From contig NZ_LT629766.1 in the NCBI RefSeq assembly GCF_900105315.1, forward strand, positions 1 to 64,000: 64,000 bases of DNA, given 5' to 3'. Of this stretch, positions 36,159 through 44,785 are shown piece by piece. The notes below the pieces were generated by a model, which was given only the letters and a program-made list of their open reading frames with translations, did not search any database and had not been told where the DNA came from. Positions within the stretch are counted from its first letter, which is position 1. Each line of letters starts with the position of its first letter. The position numbers were made by a program, and so were the translations under genes. The stretch is from Brevibacterium siliguriense. GTDB taxonomy: Bacteria; Actinomycetota; Actinomycetes; Actinomycetales; Brevibacteriaceae.

Positions 36159-37580
36159 TCAAGCGTCCGCACGACGTTTAAGCGTCAGGTAGGTGAATAC
36201 AGCTCCAACCAGCACTACGACTGCCAACGCCAGCATGGATGTCGTGATGCCATCCGAAGGCGTGCTCCTCGAAATATAGCCACTTACAAAAGTTACAACG
36301 GCCACGCCGAACGATGCGGGGATGTTAAATGTCATTTGAAGCAGACCCGAAGCTTGTCCAGATTGTTTGGGTTCAATCTCCGACATACCGGCCGTATTAC
36401 AGGCAGGGATTGCGATCCCCACACCAACACCCATTAGGGCCAAGGGGATGATTAATTCCACGAATGCCATATCTGGCGTGAAAAAGAGTCCGACCCAGAT
36501 GAGTGCTACCGCCTGCATTACGAGTGACGAAGTAATAGGGGCCCGAGCTCCACTCTTGTCCACCCACATTCCACCTACCGGCTCCGCAAGCATGCAGATG
36601 CCCGTAGTAATCACGATGACCCAGCTTGCCTTGACAGGCGAATATCCCAAGACGTTAATAAAATAGAGAGACCCGATAAATACCAAGAACGGAATATAGA
36701 CGAACCCGACCGCAGCTTGGGCGAAGAATCCAACAGAAAATAACCGACTCTTCCATAGATTGAAGTCCACAAGCGGATTGTCAACCTTCAGCTCAATGAA
36801 CACGAAGATGCCAAGAAGTATCACACCGACAGCAAGCGTCAACCACGTAGCAGGTGAATTCCAAGTCTCCGAAGCGTTTTGCAGACCATAAGTGACAAAT
36901 GCAATTCCACCCACGCCGAAGATAAGGCCAGGAACATCGTATCTTCCCTTGGCCAGTACGCTACTGTATCCTCGTGTAGCTGCGATTGTCACGGCAGTAA
37001 CTGCTACCGCCAGCGGCAGACTAAGCCAGAATGTCCAGCGCCAACCAGCTGCGTCCAGCAACCAAGAAGAAATTAAGGGGCCAACAAACAGTCCGAATCC
37101 ATGCGCGAATCCCCAGAGTCCAATTGCAAACCCTAGGCGTCGCTTCGGAAACGTGTTTACCACAATAGTCAGGGTAGCTGGAGCGCAAATTCCGACTCCG
37201 ATACCCTGAATAATCCGACCGCTAATCATAAGAGGCGCGGCAACTGAAATTGCAGATACGATTATTCCGCTAGCCAGTATGACATGTCCGATGACGATTA
37301 TTTTGACTTCACCGACGAGTTCGCCCATTCGACCACCAGCGACTAGCGAAGCCCCAAAGGCTAGGCTATAAGCGGACGTTAACCAGGCTGAGGCAGTGGG
37401 CGTAAGCGTCAAGTCTTCTGTCATGCTCGGAAGCGCCGGCGCTACAACGGTACTGTACATCTGCGCGATTAGTGCCGCTAGGCCCATTGCCGCGAGAACT
37501 ACCCACGCTGACTTCCTGGTTCTATTAATCTCAGTTCGCCTCGTTAACTGCACGATATCCGACACAGGCTGCTTTGCCAT
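36159..37580 (-). CDS. MFS transporter (DHA2-like, 14 spans), probable substrate importer or exporter of the island
   Basis: 473 residues with about 14 predicted spans. Characteristic strings: MYSTVVAPALPSMTEDLTLT, TSAYSLAFGASLVAGGRMGE (motif A region), GRIIQGIGVGICAPATLTIV, and GFAHGFGLFVGPLISSWLLD (motif C-like). Drug/proton antiporters and some organic-acid carriers look like this. The ATG at 37580 has AGGGA seven bases upstream; a start at 37616 is less likely. Base composition is clearly lower in GC than the core genes. The gene is followed (in its own direction) by a gene-free stretch and preceded by 660 bp that carry the same 18-nt sequence as the catabolic operon's control region, so it is probably co-regulated with that operon. 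Confidence 0.82.
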   Translation of the reverse strand: MAKQPVSDIVQLTRRTEINRTRKSAWVVLAAMGLAALIAQMYSTVVAPALPSMTEDLTLTPTASAWLTSAYSLAFGASLVAGGRMGELVGEVKIIVIGHVILASGIIVSAISVAAPLMISGRIIQGIGVGICAPATLTIVVNTFPKRRLGFAIGLWGFAHGFGLFVGPLISSWLLDAAGWRWTFWLSLPLAVAVTAVTIAATRGYSSVLAKGRYDVPGLIFGVGGIAFVTYGLQNASETWNSPATWLTLAVGVILLGIFVFIELKVDNPLVDFNLWKSRLFSVGFFAQAAVGFVYIPFLVFIGSLYFINVLGYSPVKASWVIVITTGICMLAEPVGGMWVDKSGARAPITSSLVMQAVALIWVGLFFTPDMAFVELIIPLALMGVGVGIAIPACNTAGMSEIEPKQSGQASGLLQMTFNIPASFGVAVVTFVSGYISRSTPSDGITTSMLALAVVVLVGAVFTYLTLKRRADA

Positions 37581-37996
37581 TTCAGATTTCCCTTCATGGC
37601 CACATTCACTCATCATTTGGGAAAATGAACGTGGGTGGTGGTTGATTGATCTTTACAGCGAATTGCTGGTGATTTTTGAGACGGCGCATATTTCACGCTG
37701 TTTGCCTGCCGCCAAGGCCCAAAGTAGCCAATGGGAAGCTTAAGGTAAGTCACGCCTCTTCGAGGCGTTCTTTAGCTGTTGGATGTAGGCCTATTCGCAA
37801 AGGCAACGCAGCCCGCATTAAACTGCCTATCAGGGGCTAGTCCGACTCTTCGCCAGTTTGCTACTTCGTGGCTTACGGCATTGTTGCGGGTTTGATTTAA
37901 TCCTGCACCGTTCATCATTGAATGTGGCTCCCTTCAATATCAGGAGTGTTGTCCGTCGCCATTAACGGGATCGTCAACTCTCTTCTTGAGATTACC

Positions 37997-38014
37997 ATTC
38001 ATACTATGATAGGA
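37997..38014. promoter_or_regulatory. Candidate operator, copy 1 of an 18-nt repeat
   Basis: ATTCATACTATGATAGGA, identical over 18 nt to the copy at 43666-43683. Its core TCATA-C-TATGA is a perfect palindrome, as expected for a dimeric regulator. It lies upstream of the MFS gene and overlaps sequences that could be its -10 region. The FadR-type protein at 44786 is the likely ligand. Confidence 0.6.
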
Positions 38015-38180
38015 CAAGTGCGCGAGTGGATTGTCTAGCTGTTTTTCTCGTCTAGAGTTTGCGCCCTCCCGGCGACAGACCTGTCGGGCTTTGTGGAGAA
38101 ATGGTCGCCGGCCGACATGGCATCTGGCCCGGGTGAGCAGCCCTGGGGAAGGGGGCATCCGGGTGAACGTCCGAGTGAGG

Positions 38181-38223
38181 ATAGAGCCTCGCTGAGCGAA
38201 TGGCTCACACAGCGAGGCTCTAT
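38181..38223 (-). terminator. Hairpin terminator of the catabolic operon
   Basis: ATAGAGCCTCGCT (38181-38193) pairs perfectly with AGCGAGGCTCTAT (38211-38223); the loop has a small nested stem. It starts about 20 bp after the stop of the last aldehyde dehydrogenase gene. There is no T-run on the minus strand. Confidence 0.65.
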
Positions 38224-38243
38224 TTGTTAGTTCGGACCTTGTA

Positions 38244-39881
38244 TTATTGGCTTCCTGCTTCGCAGGGCTGAAGCTTGCCATCAACCCGGCGCGTCAGGTT
38301 CCAAGGATTTTCTTCCTTTAGCGCATCAGGTAAAAGCGCCGCTGGCAGGTTCTGGTAGGCAACCGGTCGCAGGAAGCGTTCGATAGCCATGCTGCCAACC
38401 GATGTCGTGCGCGGATCAGAGGTCGCCGGAAATGGCCCACCGTGAACCATCGCATGACCAACTTCTACGCCCGTGGGCCAATCGTTCACCAAAATGCGTC
38501 CCGCGAGGCTTTCTACCGCGGGCAATATGTCAGCTGCCGCCCTGAGATCTTCGGAGTCCTCAACATCCATCTGGAGTGTAGTTGTTAGCTGCCCCTCAAG
38601 ATGAGCAATTGACTCTACGAGCTCGTCGAAATTGCCATATCGAATAACAACCGACGCAGCACCAAATACTTCTATTTGCATTTCTGGGTTCGCCACGAAA
38701 GAAGCCAAGTCAGCCTCAAATATGACGGGCGCTGGTGCATTTTCTGTCTGGCCACCTTCGCCCCGCCCGAGCAGGTTCATGCCACCCTGACCGCTTAGCT
38801 GCGTAGTCCCTTCAAGCCAGGCATCCGCGATTCCGGGTGTCAGCATTGTCTTGCCGTCCACCTCTTGGACCGCACGAATAACTGCCTCAACAAATCGGTT
38901 ACCGTCATCGGTGGCTGGAACAAAAACGTGTCCCGGCTGAGTGCACAGTTGGCCAGATGATCCCGTCACCGAAGCAATGTACTCCTCGGCGAGCGCGTCA
39001 ACATTCTGTTTCAGAGCACCCGGAAGCACAAATACCGGGTTAGTTGAACTCATCTCAGCGTATACCGGTATCGGCACCGGGCGGCTCTGAGCCGTCTCGA
39101 CCAGTGCGAGTCCGCCCTGGCGCGAACCGGTGAAGCCAACAGCCTTAATCGCTTCATCCGCCACGAGCGCCTGACCAACGATGCGGCCGGGCCCGAAAAC
39201 AAGTGAGAACACACCCGGGTGTAGGCCATGATCAGCAACTGCGTCGGTAATAGCTTTGCCAACTAGCTCACTTACGCCAGGGTGGGCGTTATGTGCTTTG
39301 AAAACGACTGGGCAACCAGCGGCCAGCGCTGAGGCCGTGTCGCCGCCAGCGGTTGAAAACGCAAGAGGAAAGTTCGAAGCGCCAAACACCGCAACGGGGC
39401 CAAGGGGAACCTTCCGCTGTCGAATGTCCACTCGGGACGGATTTCGATCTGGAATTGCCGGATCTATGCGTGCGCCGATGAAATCGCCCTGACGCACCAC
39501 GTTTGCAAACATGCGCAATTGGTTGACAGTGCGCCCGCGTTCACCCTCAGCACGGGCACGTGGCAGCCCACTTTCAAGCACGTAGCGCTCCGTGAGCGGT
39601 TCAGCCAGTGCGTCAAGATAGTCCGCGACAGTTTCAAGAAACGCGGCACGTGTACCCAAGTCAGTTACCGAGTAGGACGCGAATGCTGCTTTCGCTTCCC
39701 GGGTTGCCTCCCTGAGCTGTTCCCGGTCGACGAGGGTGTAGCTGGGTTCCAGGCTCTCGTTGGTTGCAGGATTCACAGCGTGGCTCGCCCCATGGTTGCC
39801 TATGACTGGCTTCCCCGCGATGATCGATGCGCCAACCAATGTGTTCTTTTCACCGGCTTGAATTCGAGTCGTATCTGACAT
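38244..39881 (-). CDS. 2,5-dioxovalerate (alpha-ketoglutarate semialdehyde) dehydrogenase
   Basis: 545 residues, NAD(P)-dependent aldehyde dehydrogenase. The branch is recognised by the long N-terminal part (YTLVDREQLREATREAKAAF), VPLGPVAVFGASNFPLAFST, FKAHNAHPGVSELVG, GFTGSRQGGLAL, the catalytic glutamate in PVYAEMSSTNPVF, and the catalytic cysteine in GSSGQLCTQPGHV. Enzymes with these strings oxidise alpha-ketoglutarate semialdehyde to alpha-ketoglutarate in Weimberg-type sugar-acid pathways. Last gene of the five-gene minus-strand operon. The FAH-family protein two genes upstream would make its substrate, which supports the assignment. Confidence 0.85.
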   Translation of the reverse strand: MSDTTRIQAGEKNTLVGASIIAGKPVIGNHGASHAVNPATNESLEPSYTLVDREQLREATREAKAAFASYSVTDLGTRAAFLETVADYLDALAEPLTERYVLESGLPRARAEGERGRTVNQLRMFANVVRQGDFIGARIDPAIPDRNPSRVDIRQRKVPLGPVAVFGASNFPLAFSTAGGDTASALAAGCPVVFKAHNAHPGVSELVGKAITDAVADHGLHPGVFSLVFGPGRIVGQALVADEAIKAVGFTGSRQGGLALVETAQSRPVPIPVYAEMSSTNPVFVLPGALKQNVDALAEEYIASVTGSSGQLCTQPGHVFVPATDDGNRFVEAVIRAVQEVDGKTMLTPGIADAWLEGTTQLSGQGGMNLLGRGEGGQTENAPAPVIFEADLASFVANPEMQIEVFGAASVVIRYGNFDELVESIAHLEGQLTTTLQMDVEDSEDLRAAADILPAVESLAGRILVNDWPTGVEVGHAMVHGGPFPATSDPRTTSVGSMAIERFLRPVAYQNLPAALLPDALKEENPWNLTRRVDGKLQPCEAGSQ

Positions 39882-39914
39882 TTTGTCTCCCCTTCTTACG
39901 AGAGTGTCGGATGG

Positions 39915-41273
39915 CTAGTGGCGGATCGTCATCTTGTTAGCAAACTCATCAATGCCCAGCGGACCGAGTTCGCGGCCGATGCCCGAGCTCTTTACTCCAC
40001 CAAACGGCATATCAGCCTGTGATCCTCCAGCTTGGTTGACATAGGTCATTCCCGCGTCAATCTGGGCACCAACCTCTCGCGCCCGCTCACGGTCCGTACT
40101 GAATACGCTAGATCCCAGCCCATACTTAGTGTCATTGGCGAGTTTGATCGCTTCATCAACATCTTTAACGCGGAAGAACAGTGAAACCGGACCGAAGATC
40201 TCATCACGGTAAGCAGCGCTGTCCTTGTTGACATCCGTCAAAACGGCTGGTGTCATAAAGGCGGTCTCATCATCGACGAGGTCTCCGCCAGTATGGAGTG
40301 TTGCACCGTCTGCAACGGCCTGTTTGATCTGTTCGGCGACCTCCTCAGCAGCATCGCGCGATGACAGGGGCGCCAGCGTAGTTTCAGAGTCAGCTGGATC
40401 TCCGAGCTTGAAATTCTTTGTTGCTTCAATTGCCGCTGCAACGAGGTCGTCGTACAGGTCGTCAAGCACGATGATGCGCTTGGGGGCGTTGCACGCTTGA
40501 CCCGCGTTACTGTAGCGAGCTTCAACCACATCTTGAGCAGTCTGCTGAATGTCGTCGGAGTCCAAGACAATCAGTGGATCTGAACCGCCGAGCTCAAGGA
40601 CGACCTTTTTCAGGTGCTTGCCCGCGAGTGTTGCAACGGAGCGCCCCGCAGCCTCACTGCCTGTCAAAGAAACACCTTGCACCGCCGGGTGTGCGATTAC
40701 CTGTTCGACCTTCGAACTTGAAACAAACAGGTTGCGGTATGCGCCATCAGGCATGCCGGCATCGTGGAGAACCTGTTCGATGGCAAGAGCTGATTCAGGA
40801 CAGTTCGATGCGTGCTTAAGTAGCAGAGTGTTCCCGAGCACAAGGTTTGGCGCAACAAAGCGAGCAACCTGATACACCGGGAAGTTCCACGGCATAATGC
40901 CAAGAATTACACCGGTTGGGCGCCGGCGAATCGTGATTTGGCCACCCTCAATGTCATGTTCTTCATCCGCTAGAAGAGTTTCAGCGTTGTCCGCGTAGTA
41001 GCGGAAGATAGAAACGACGAGCCCCATTTCACCACGCGCTTCGTCACTAAGTTTACCCATTTCGCGAGTCATGATTGTGACGAATTCTTCGGTGCGCTCT
41101 TCGAATAGATCGGCAGCTCTATTCGCAATCGCGGCGCGATCCTTGCGCGTTCGTGCGCTCCACTTTGCAAATTCAGCAGCGGCCAGTTCAACCTCGAGCT
41201 GGAGCTCGTCGTCGGTAAGAGACTCGAAAGTGTTGATTGTTTCACCGGTTGCCGGGTTCGTTACTGCGTACAT
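39915..41273 (-). CDS. NAD(P)-dependent succinate-semialdehyde dehydrogenase family protein
   Basis: 452 residues, of the short SSADH branch: MGLVVSIFRYYADNAETLLA, GVILGIMPWNFPVYQVARF, LLKHASNCPESALAIEQVL, SLTGSEAAGRSVATLAG, LELGGSDPLIVL (catalytic Glu), and RYSNAGQACNAPKRIIV (catalytic Cys). Ends PFGGVKSSGIGRELGPLGID. It could oxidise succinate semialdehyde or another short semialdehyde formed by the pathway. It lies 33 bp in front of the 2,5-dioxovalerate dehydrogenase, so the operon carries two aldehyde dehydrogenases of different branches. Confidence 0.85.
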   Translation of the reverse strand: MYAVTNPATGETINTFESLTDDELQLEVELAAAEFAKWSARTRKDRAAIANRAADLFEERTEEFVTIMTREMGKLSDEARGEMGLVVSIFRYYADNAETLLADEEHDIEGGQITIRRRPTGVILGIMPWNFPVYQVARFVAPNLVLGNTLLLKHASNCPESALAIEQVLHDAGMPDGAYRNLFVSSSKVEQVIAHPAVQGVSLTGSEAAGRSVATLAGKHLKKVVLELGGSDPLIVLDSDDIQQTAQDVVEARYSNAGQACNAPKRIIVLDDLYDDLVAAAIEATKNFKLGDPADSETTLAPLSSRDAAEEVAEQIKQAVADGATLHTGGDLVDDETAFMTPAVLTDVNKDSAAYRDEIFGPVSLFFRVKDVDEAIKLANDTKYGLGSSVFSTDRERAREVGAQIDAGMTYVNQAGGSQADMPFGGVKSSGIGRELGPLGIDEFANKMTIRH

Positions 41274-41334
41274 TGTGTAAGTCCTTATCTTTCGTGCTTG
41301 GGTAAGTTGGAGACGCTTAAGTACCGATCAAGTC

Positions 41335-42531
41335 CTAGGCGGGATCGGCTTTCAGCAGCCCGCGGGCACTAAGGTTTTGAATGAAGTTCCATATTCCGTC
41401 TGTCCACTCTGGCGCGTCCTGTGATTGCGTTACCTCATTCACAAGCGCACCAAGCGACGGTGTAGAGATACGAACGATGTCACCAAGATCATGCGTAAAC
41501 CCACCGCCCTTTGTGTGCCGGTCCTGTGTTGGAGCGAACAGTGTTCCGGTAAACAGCACGAAGCCGTCTGGGTACTGGTGGTGCTCACCCCAAGCGCTCG
41601 CTATGAGACTTACCGGGTCTCGGCTGATGTTCTTCATAGAGCTAGTGCCTTCGAGCACAAAGCCGTCTTCGCCCTCAACCCTGAGATCCACGTCCAAGTT
41701 GCGAACTGAATCCATATCAAAGTCCTCATCGAAGATACGAACAAAAGGTCCAATCGCACATGACGCATTGTTGTCTTTTGCCTCGGTGAGTAGGAGTGCA
41801 CTGCGCCCTTCGAAGTCACGCAGGTTCACGTCGTTTCCGAGCGTTGCGCCTATTGGCTGCCCGTCAGATCGGACCACAATCACCGCTTCTGGTTCGGGAT
41901 TGTTCCAACTAGACTTTGCATGCACCCCGATGAGACTGCCTGTACCCACTGATGACAGCACTGCAGCTTTCGTGAAGATTTCAGGGTCGGGTCCGATGCC
42001 GACTTCCAAGTACTGCGACCAAAGTCCTTCGGCCTTGAGTATGTCTTTGACTTTCGCGGCGTCCGGAGAGCCGGGTTCTATGGAAGAGATCGCCCCGCCG
42101 ATCGATTCGGTAAGTTGACTGCGGATCCCCTCTGCCTTGGTGGAATCGCCCCCCGAGTGCTCCTCGATTACGCGCTCGAGCATCGATTCGACAAAGGTAA
42201 CTCCCGCGGCCTTCACTACTTGCAGGTCAATGGGCGAAAGCAGACGCAAATCGCTTGCAGGTGAAATTTGCGGATCGAACTCAAGCGCATCCTGAAGCAG
42301 CCAGCGTTGACGCTCGTGGTCGCTTTGCGCATCGCGTAGCGTAGCAAGAAGATCCTCTCTGGCAAAGAGCACGGAAGTCGTCGGCCCTAAATCGGTGATG
42401 TCAATGAGTTCTTCACCGTCAGCCAGCACGATCGAAGGCCCGCCAACCTCCGGGTTGAATATTCTGCCAACGTGGAAACCACCGCGCTGTGCGGGCAATA
42501 TGTCACTTGCTCGAATTCGTGGTGCGTTCAA
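41335..42531 (-). CDS. XylX-like FAH-family protein, probable 2-keto-3-deoxy-sugar-acid dehydratase
   Basis: 398 residues, longer than ordinary FAH hydrolases and similar in length to Caulobacter XylX (2-keto-3-deoxyxylonate dehydratase). It starts with GGFHVGRIFNPEVGGPSIVL and DITDLGPTTSVLF. It then has the FAH core: VKAAGVTFVESMLERVIEEH, EIFTKAAVLSSVGTGSLIGV, SSWNNPEPEAVIVV (metal-ligand Glu pair), LGNDVNLRDFEGRSALLLTE (Asp ligand), GPFVRIFDEDFD, and FVLFTGTLFAPTQDRHTKGG. In XylX-type enzymes the product is alpha-ketoglutarate semialdehyde, the substrate of the dehydrogenase at 38244. Which sugar acid is used here is unknown. The ATG overlaps the VOC stop as ATGA. Confidence 0.8.
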   Translation of the reverse strand: MNAPRIRASDILPAQRGGFHVGRIFNPEVGGPSIVLADGEELIDITDLGPTTSVLFAREDLLATLRDAQSDHERQRWLLQDALEFDPQISPASDLRLLSPIDLQVVKAAGVTFVESMLERVIEEHSGGDSTKAEGIRSQLTESIGGAISSIEPGSPDAAKVKDILKAEGLWSQYLEVGIGPDPEIFTKAAVLSSVGTGSLIGVHAKSSWNNPEPEAVIVVRSDGQPIGATLGNDVNLRDFEGRSALLLTEAKDNNASCAIGPFVRIFDEDFDMDSVRNLDVDLRVEGEDGFVLEGTSSMKNISRDPVSLIASAWGEHHQYPDGFVLFTGTLFAPTQDRHTKGGGFTHDLGDIVRISTPSLGALVNEVTQSQDAPEWTDGIWNFIQNLSARGLLKADPA

Positions 42532-43010
42532 CGGTTTCTCTTTTCATCGTGGTTATTGTCTGAGGCGATGCCAGGTTCTCCACCCTCGTACCAGGCAAAG
42601 AACTCCCAGAATTCACCGTTTGGTCCGTCGAAATACGCGCATCGCGCATTCCACGGAAAGTCTTTCGGTTCGCTATAAAATTCAACTCCACGCGCCCGAT
42701 ACTCTGCATACGTTCGGTCTACCGCTGCTGGAGACTCCAGCTCACAGGCGAGCATGACGCTCCTGCCCGTACCACGCGGATCACGGCCAGGGACTCCCGT
42801 ATTCTCCTCGAGATGGGGGCCCTCCCAAAGCGCGAGGATCACCCCTGGGCCTTCAAAATCAGCGAACCCGGGCATACGGCTACGCAGTTTGAATCCAAGC
42901 TTCTCTGTATAGAATCTCGCACTCTTCTCAATATCGTGCGCGACCAAGCAGACATCGGTCATCCTGGGATGCCGCTGGGGTGCTTGATTACTGGCTGATA
43001 CTTGGGTCAT
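42528..43010 (-). CDS. VOC-family (glyoxalase/dioxygenase fold) protein
   Basis: 160 residues with two beta-alpha-beta-beta-beta modules: MTDVCLVAHDIEKSARFYTE then FGFKLRSRMP-like LGFKLRSRMPGFADF, and DRTYAEYRARGVEFYSEPKD followed by CAYFDGPNGEFWEFFAWY. The last Glu is a usual metal ligand; the first module lacks the classical early His. The family includes glyoxalase I, ring-cleaving dioxygenases, epimerases and resistance proteins, so the reaction cannot be named. The ATG at 43010 lies inside the end of the deaminase-like gene (23-bp overlap) and the stop overlaps the XylX-like gene, so it belongs to the same operon. Confidence 0.75.
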   Translation of the reverse strand: MTQVSASNQAPQRHPRMTDVCLVAHDIEKSARFYTEKLGFKLRSRMPGFADFEGPGVILALWEGPHLEENTGVPGRDPRGTGRSVMLACELESPAAVDRTYAEYRARGVEFYSEPKDFPWNARCAYFDGPNGEFWEFFAWYEGGEPGIASDNNHDEKRNR

Positions 43011-43431
43011 TAGGTGTCCAATCGTTTTCGTGGGGAAACATCCACCGGTGGGGCATGAGCTCATTCAGTGAGGCCATGGTGACTTCGCCGGCGCTATCAA
43101 TCATGATGGAGATGTCATCCGCATATGAGTCCATAAGCTCCCTGCAAACTCCGCACGGATTAGTGACGATTACGTCACCCTGGTCGTTCTTGCAGACCGC
43201 GACGATTGCGGTAATTTTCTCAGCGCCCGCCATAACAGCATTCGCTACGGCTGACGACTCAGCGCAAACATTCACGCGCCGTGACCCCAGGTGAATACCG
43301 CAGTAGATTTGTCCGTCATCACCTCTGGCTGCCGCAGCCACTTGGTGCAGTTCAGGATCGTGATGCTGTTCCATTAGTCTTCTTGCCGTGGAATAAAGTT
43401 CGCGATCCGCGGTGGTGGGTTTACGAATCAT
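42988..43431 (-). CDS. Cytidine-deaminase-fold protein (CDA/blasticidin-S-deaminase-like)
   Basis: 147 residues. The zinc site of the cytidine deaminase superfamily is complete: NVCAESSAVANAVMAGA (Cys-Ala-Glu) and TNPCGVCRELMDSY (Pro-Cys-x-x-Cys). GDDGQIYCGIHLGSRRVN fits the substrate-binding strand. It is the first gene of the operon, with GGAGG before the ATG at 43431. Finding a deaminase at the head of an operon that otherwise makes alpha-ketoglutarate semialdehyde suggests that the catabolic substrate carries an amino group on a ring or amidine carbon. A nucleoside salvage role is possible but would be unrelated to the neighbours. Confidence 0.78.
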   Translation of the reverse strand: MIRKPTTADRELYSTARRLMEQHHDPELHQVAAAARGDDGQIYCGIHLGSRRVNVCAESSAVANAVMAGAEKITAIVAVCKNDQGDVIVTNPCGVCRELMDSYADDISIMIDSAGEVTMASLNELMPHRWMFPHENDWTPNDPSISQ

Positions 43432-43805
43432 TCACGCCTCCTTACGTTTCAGTGCAACCGTGAGCCTGGTTCTCTGTTTGCATGATTCCGCCGGCTGGCC
43501 CAGTTGAAGTATCGAGGCACTAGTTGGGCGGCAAATCCTCACGCGCTGGCGAAGCGCTAGGGGCCCCTCCAATAGCGCAAACTTCCCCGACGCTCGTGGC
43601 TTCAACCACATCGTTCGTAGCCCCACGGATGCCTCCTTCTTTGGTCAGTCATTCCGCTTACCGTTATTCATACTATGATAGGATGACAGCTAAGTCCATC
43701 CGAGAACAAGAATTTGCGTTTCCCTCAGACTGGCTAGTGGGACCATGGGGTCGTTGCAGTCAAAGGAGGAAGCATCCAATTCAATGACGAAGATCGAGGA
43801 AATTC
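43432..43805. promoter_or_regulatory. Divergent control region of the catabolic island
   Basis: This 374-bp gap separates the five-gene operon from the 2-hydroxyacid dehydrogenase / regulator / SDR genes. It is AT-rich around 43640-43690 and holds the candidate operator at 43666-43683. GAGGA near 43796 is the ribosome-binding site of the plus-strand gene. I see no gene in it. Confidence 0.55.
43666..43683. promoter_or_regulatory. Candidate operator, copy 2 of an 18-nt repeat
   Basis: ATTCATACTATGATAGGA, identical to 37997-38014. The palindromic core TCATA-C-TATGA overlaps TATGAT, a possible plus-strand -10 box. Location midway between divergent genes fits a repressor that controls both directions. 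Confidence 0.6.
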
Positions 43806-44762
43806 ATGTCACCACGCATGGTGGTCACGGACCACGCTTTCGCGGACACCAAACACGAACAGGCTGCTGCGGCACTCACCGGGGCTGAGTTCGCCGAGTA
43901 CTCAGTTGATACGGAAGACGCCGCAATTCAGGCTGTCCAAGGAGCCGACGTGGCGTTTGTGAACTTCGCTCCCATGACCTCTCGCGTGCTCAGCACTATG
44001 AAACGCGGAAGCACCGTGATTCGGTACGGCATTGGATTTGACAACGTTGACCTGCAGGCCGCAAAAACTGCAGGGGTTCGAGTGGCGAATATTCCAGACT
44101 ATGGCGTTGAGACAGTTGCGGACCATGCAGCAACGGCTCTACTCACGCTGGCTCGGAGAATCGCTTCTTTCAACAGAGAGATCCATGACCACGGTTGGAT
44201 TAAGCCCACTGGCCTCGGACCGATTTTGAGCATGCGACAGCATACGCTCGGGTTGCTTGGTTTTGGCAGAATCGCGCAGGCCGTACATAAACGGTTGCGT
44301 CCGTTCGGAGTCACGACCATCGCATATGATCCATTCGCGCCCCCGAGCATCTTTAACGAACTCGGTGTTCAGCAGGTGGATCTTAATGAGCTGGCCCTAC
44401 GTACCACTGCGCTGTCAGTTCATGCACCACTCACAACAGAAACGGAATCCGTGGTGGGCAAGGACTTTCTTGCGAAAATGCCTCAAGGTGCGTTCGTCGT
44501 TAACACTGCTCGGGGTGGACTGATTGACGAGGATGCTTTAGCTGAAGCTGTCGATTCAGGTCATCTCTCCGGAGCACTTCTTGATGTTACGCGTCCTGAA
44601 CCAGCACCTAAAGATTCGAGGCTTCGGTTAGTTACAAACGTATTGCTGACTCCACACGCCGCGTTTTACGATGAAGAGTCAATTGACAACCTCCAGCGCC
44701 TTGCTAGTGAAGAAGCAATACGCGCGTTAGAAGGCGCCGAGCTTCGTTGCCCGGTTGCATAA
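43806..44762 (+). CDS. D-isomer-specific 2-hydroxyacid dehydrogenase family protein
   Basis: 318 residues. The NAD-binding motif GLLGFGRIAQAVHKRL, the catalytic Arg in VNTARGGLIDEDAL, Glu in TRPEPAP and His in LLTPHAAFYDEES are all present, with the N-terminal VIRYGIGFDNVDLQAAKTAG. It resembles the CtBP-like/phosphoglycerate-dehydrogenase-like branch. It would reduce a 2-keto acid or oxidise a 2-hydroxy acid. It is first of the three plus-strand genes of the island; the next gene starts 23 bp downstream. Confidence 0.83.
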   Translation: MSPRMVVTDHAFADTKHEQAAAALTGAEFAEYSVDTEDAAIQAVQGADVAFVNFAPMTSRVLSTMKRGSTVIRYGIGFDNVDLQAAKTAGVRVANIPDYGVETVADHAATALLTLARRIASFNREIHDHGWIKPTGLGPILSMRQHTLGLLGFGRIAQAVHKRLRPFGVTTIAYDPFAPPSIFNELGVQQVDLNELALRTTALSVHAPLTTETESVVGKDFLAKMPQGAFVVNTARGGLIDEDALAEAVDSGHLSGALLDVTRPEPAPKDSRLRLVTNVLLTPHAAFYDEESIDNLQRLASEEAIRALEGAELRCPVA

Positions 44763-44785
44763 TACGACACAAGAATAGATGAAGA

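Larger units (their letters stand above)
37581..38243. other. Long upstream region of the MFS gene, no gene seen
   Basis: I see no convincing coding frame here. It contains a small hairpin with trailing Ts (37752-37773: ACGCCTC-TTC-GAGGCGT then TCTTT), the candidate operator at 37997-38014, and a 13-bp hairpin at 38181-38223 next to the end of the convergent-side operon. The long distance between the operator and the MFS start (over 400 bp) implies a long leader or a lost small gene. Confidence 0.4.
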
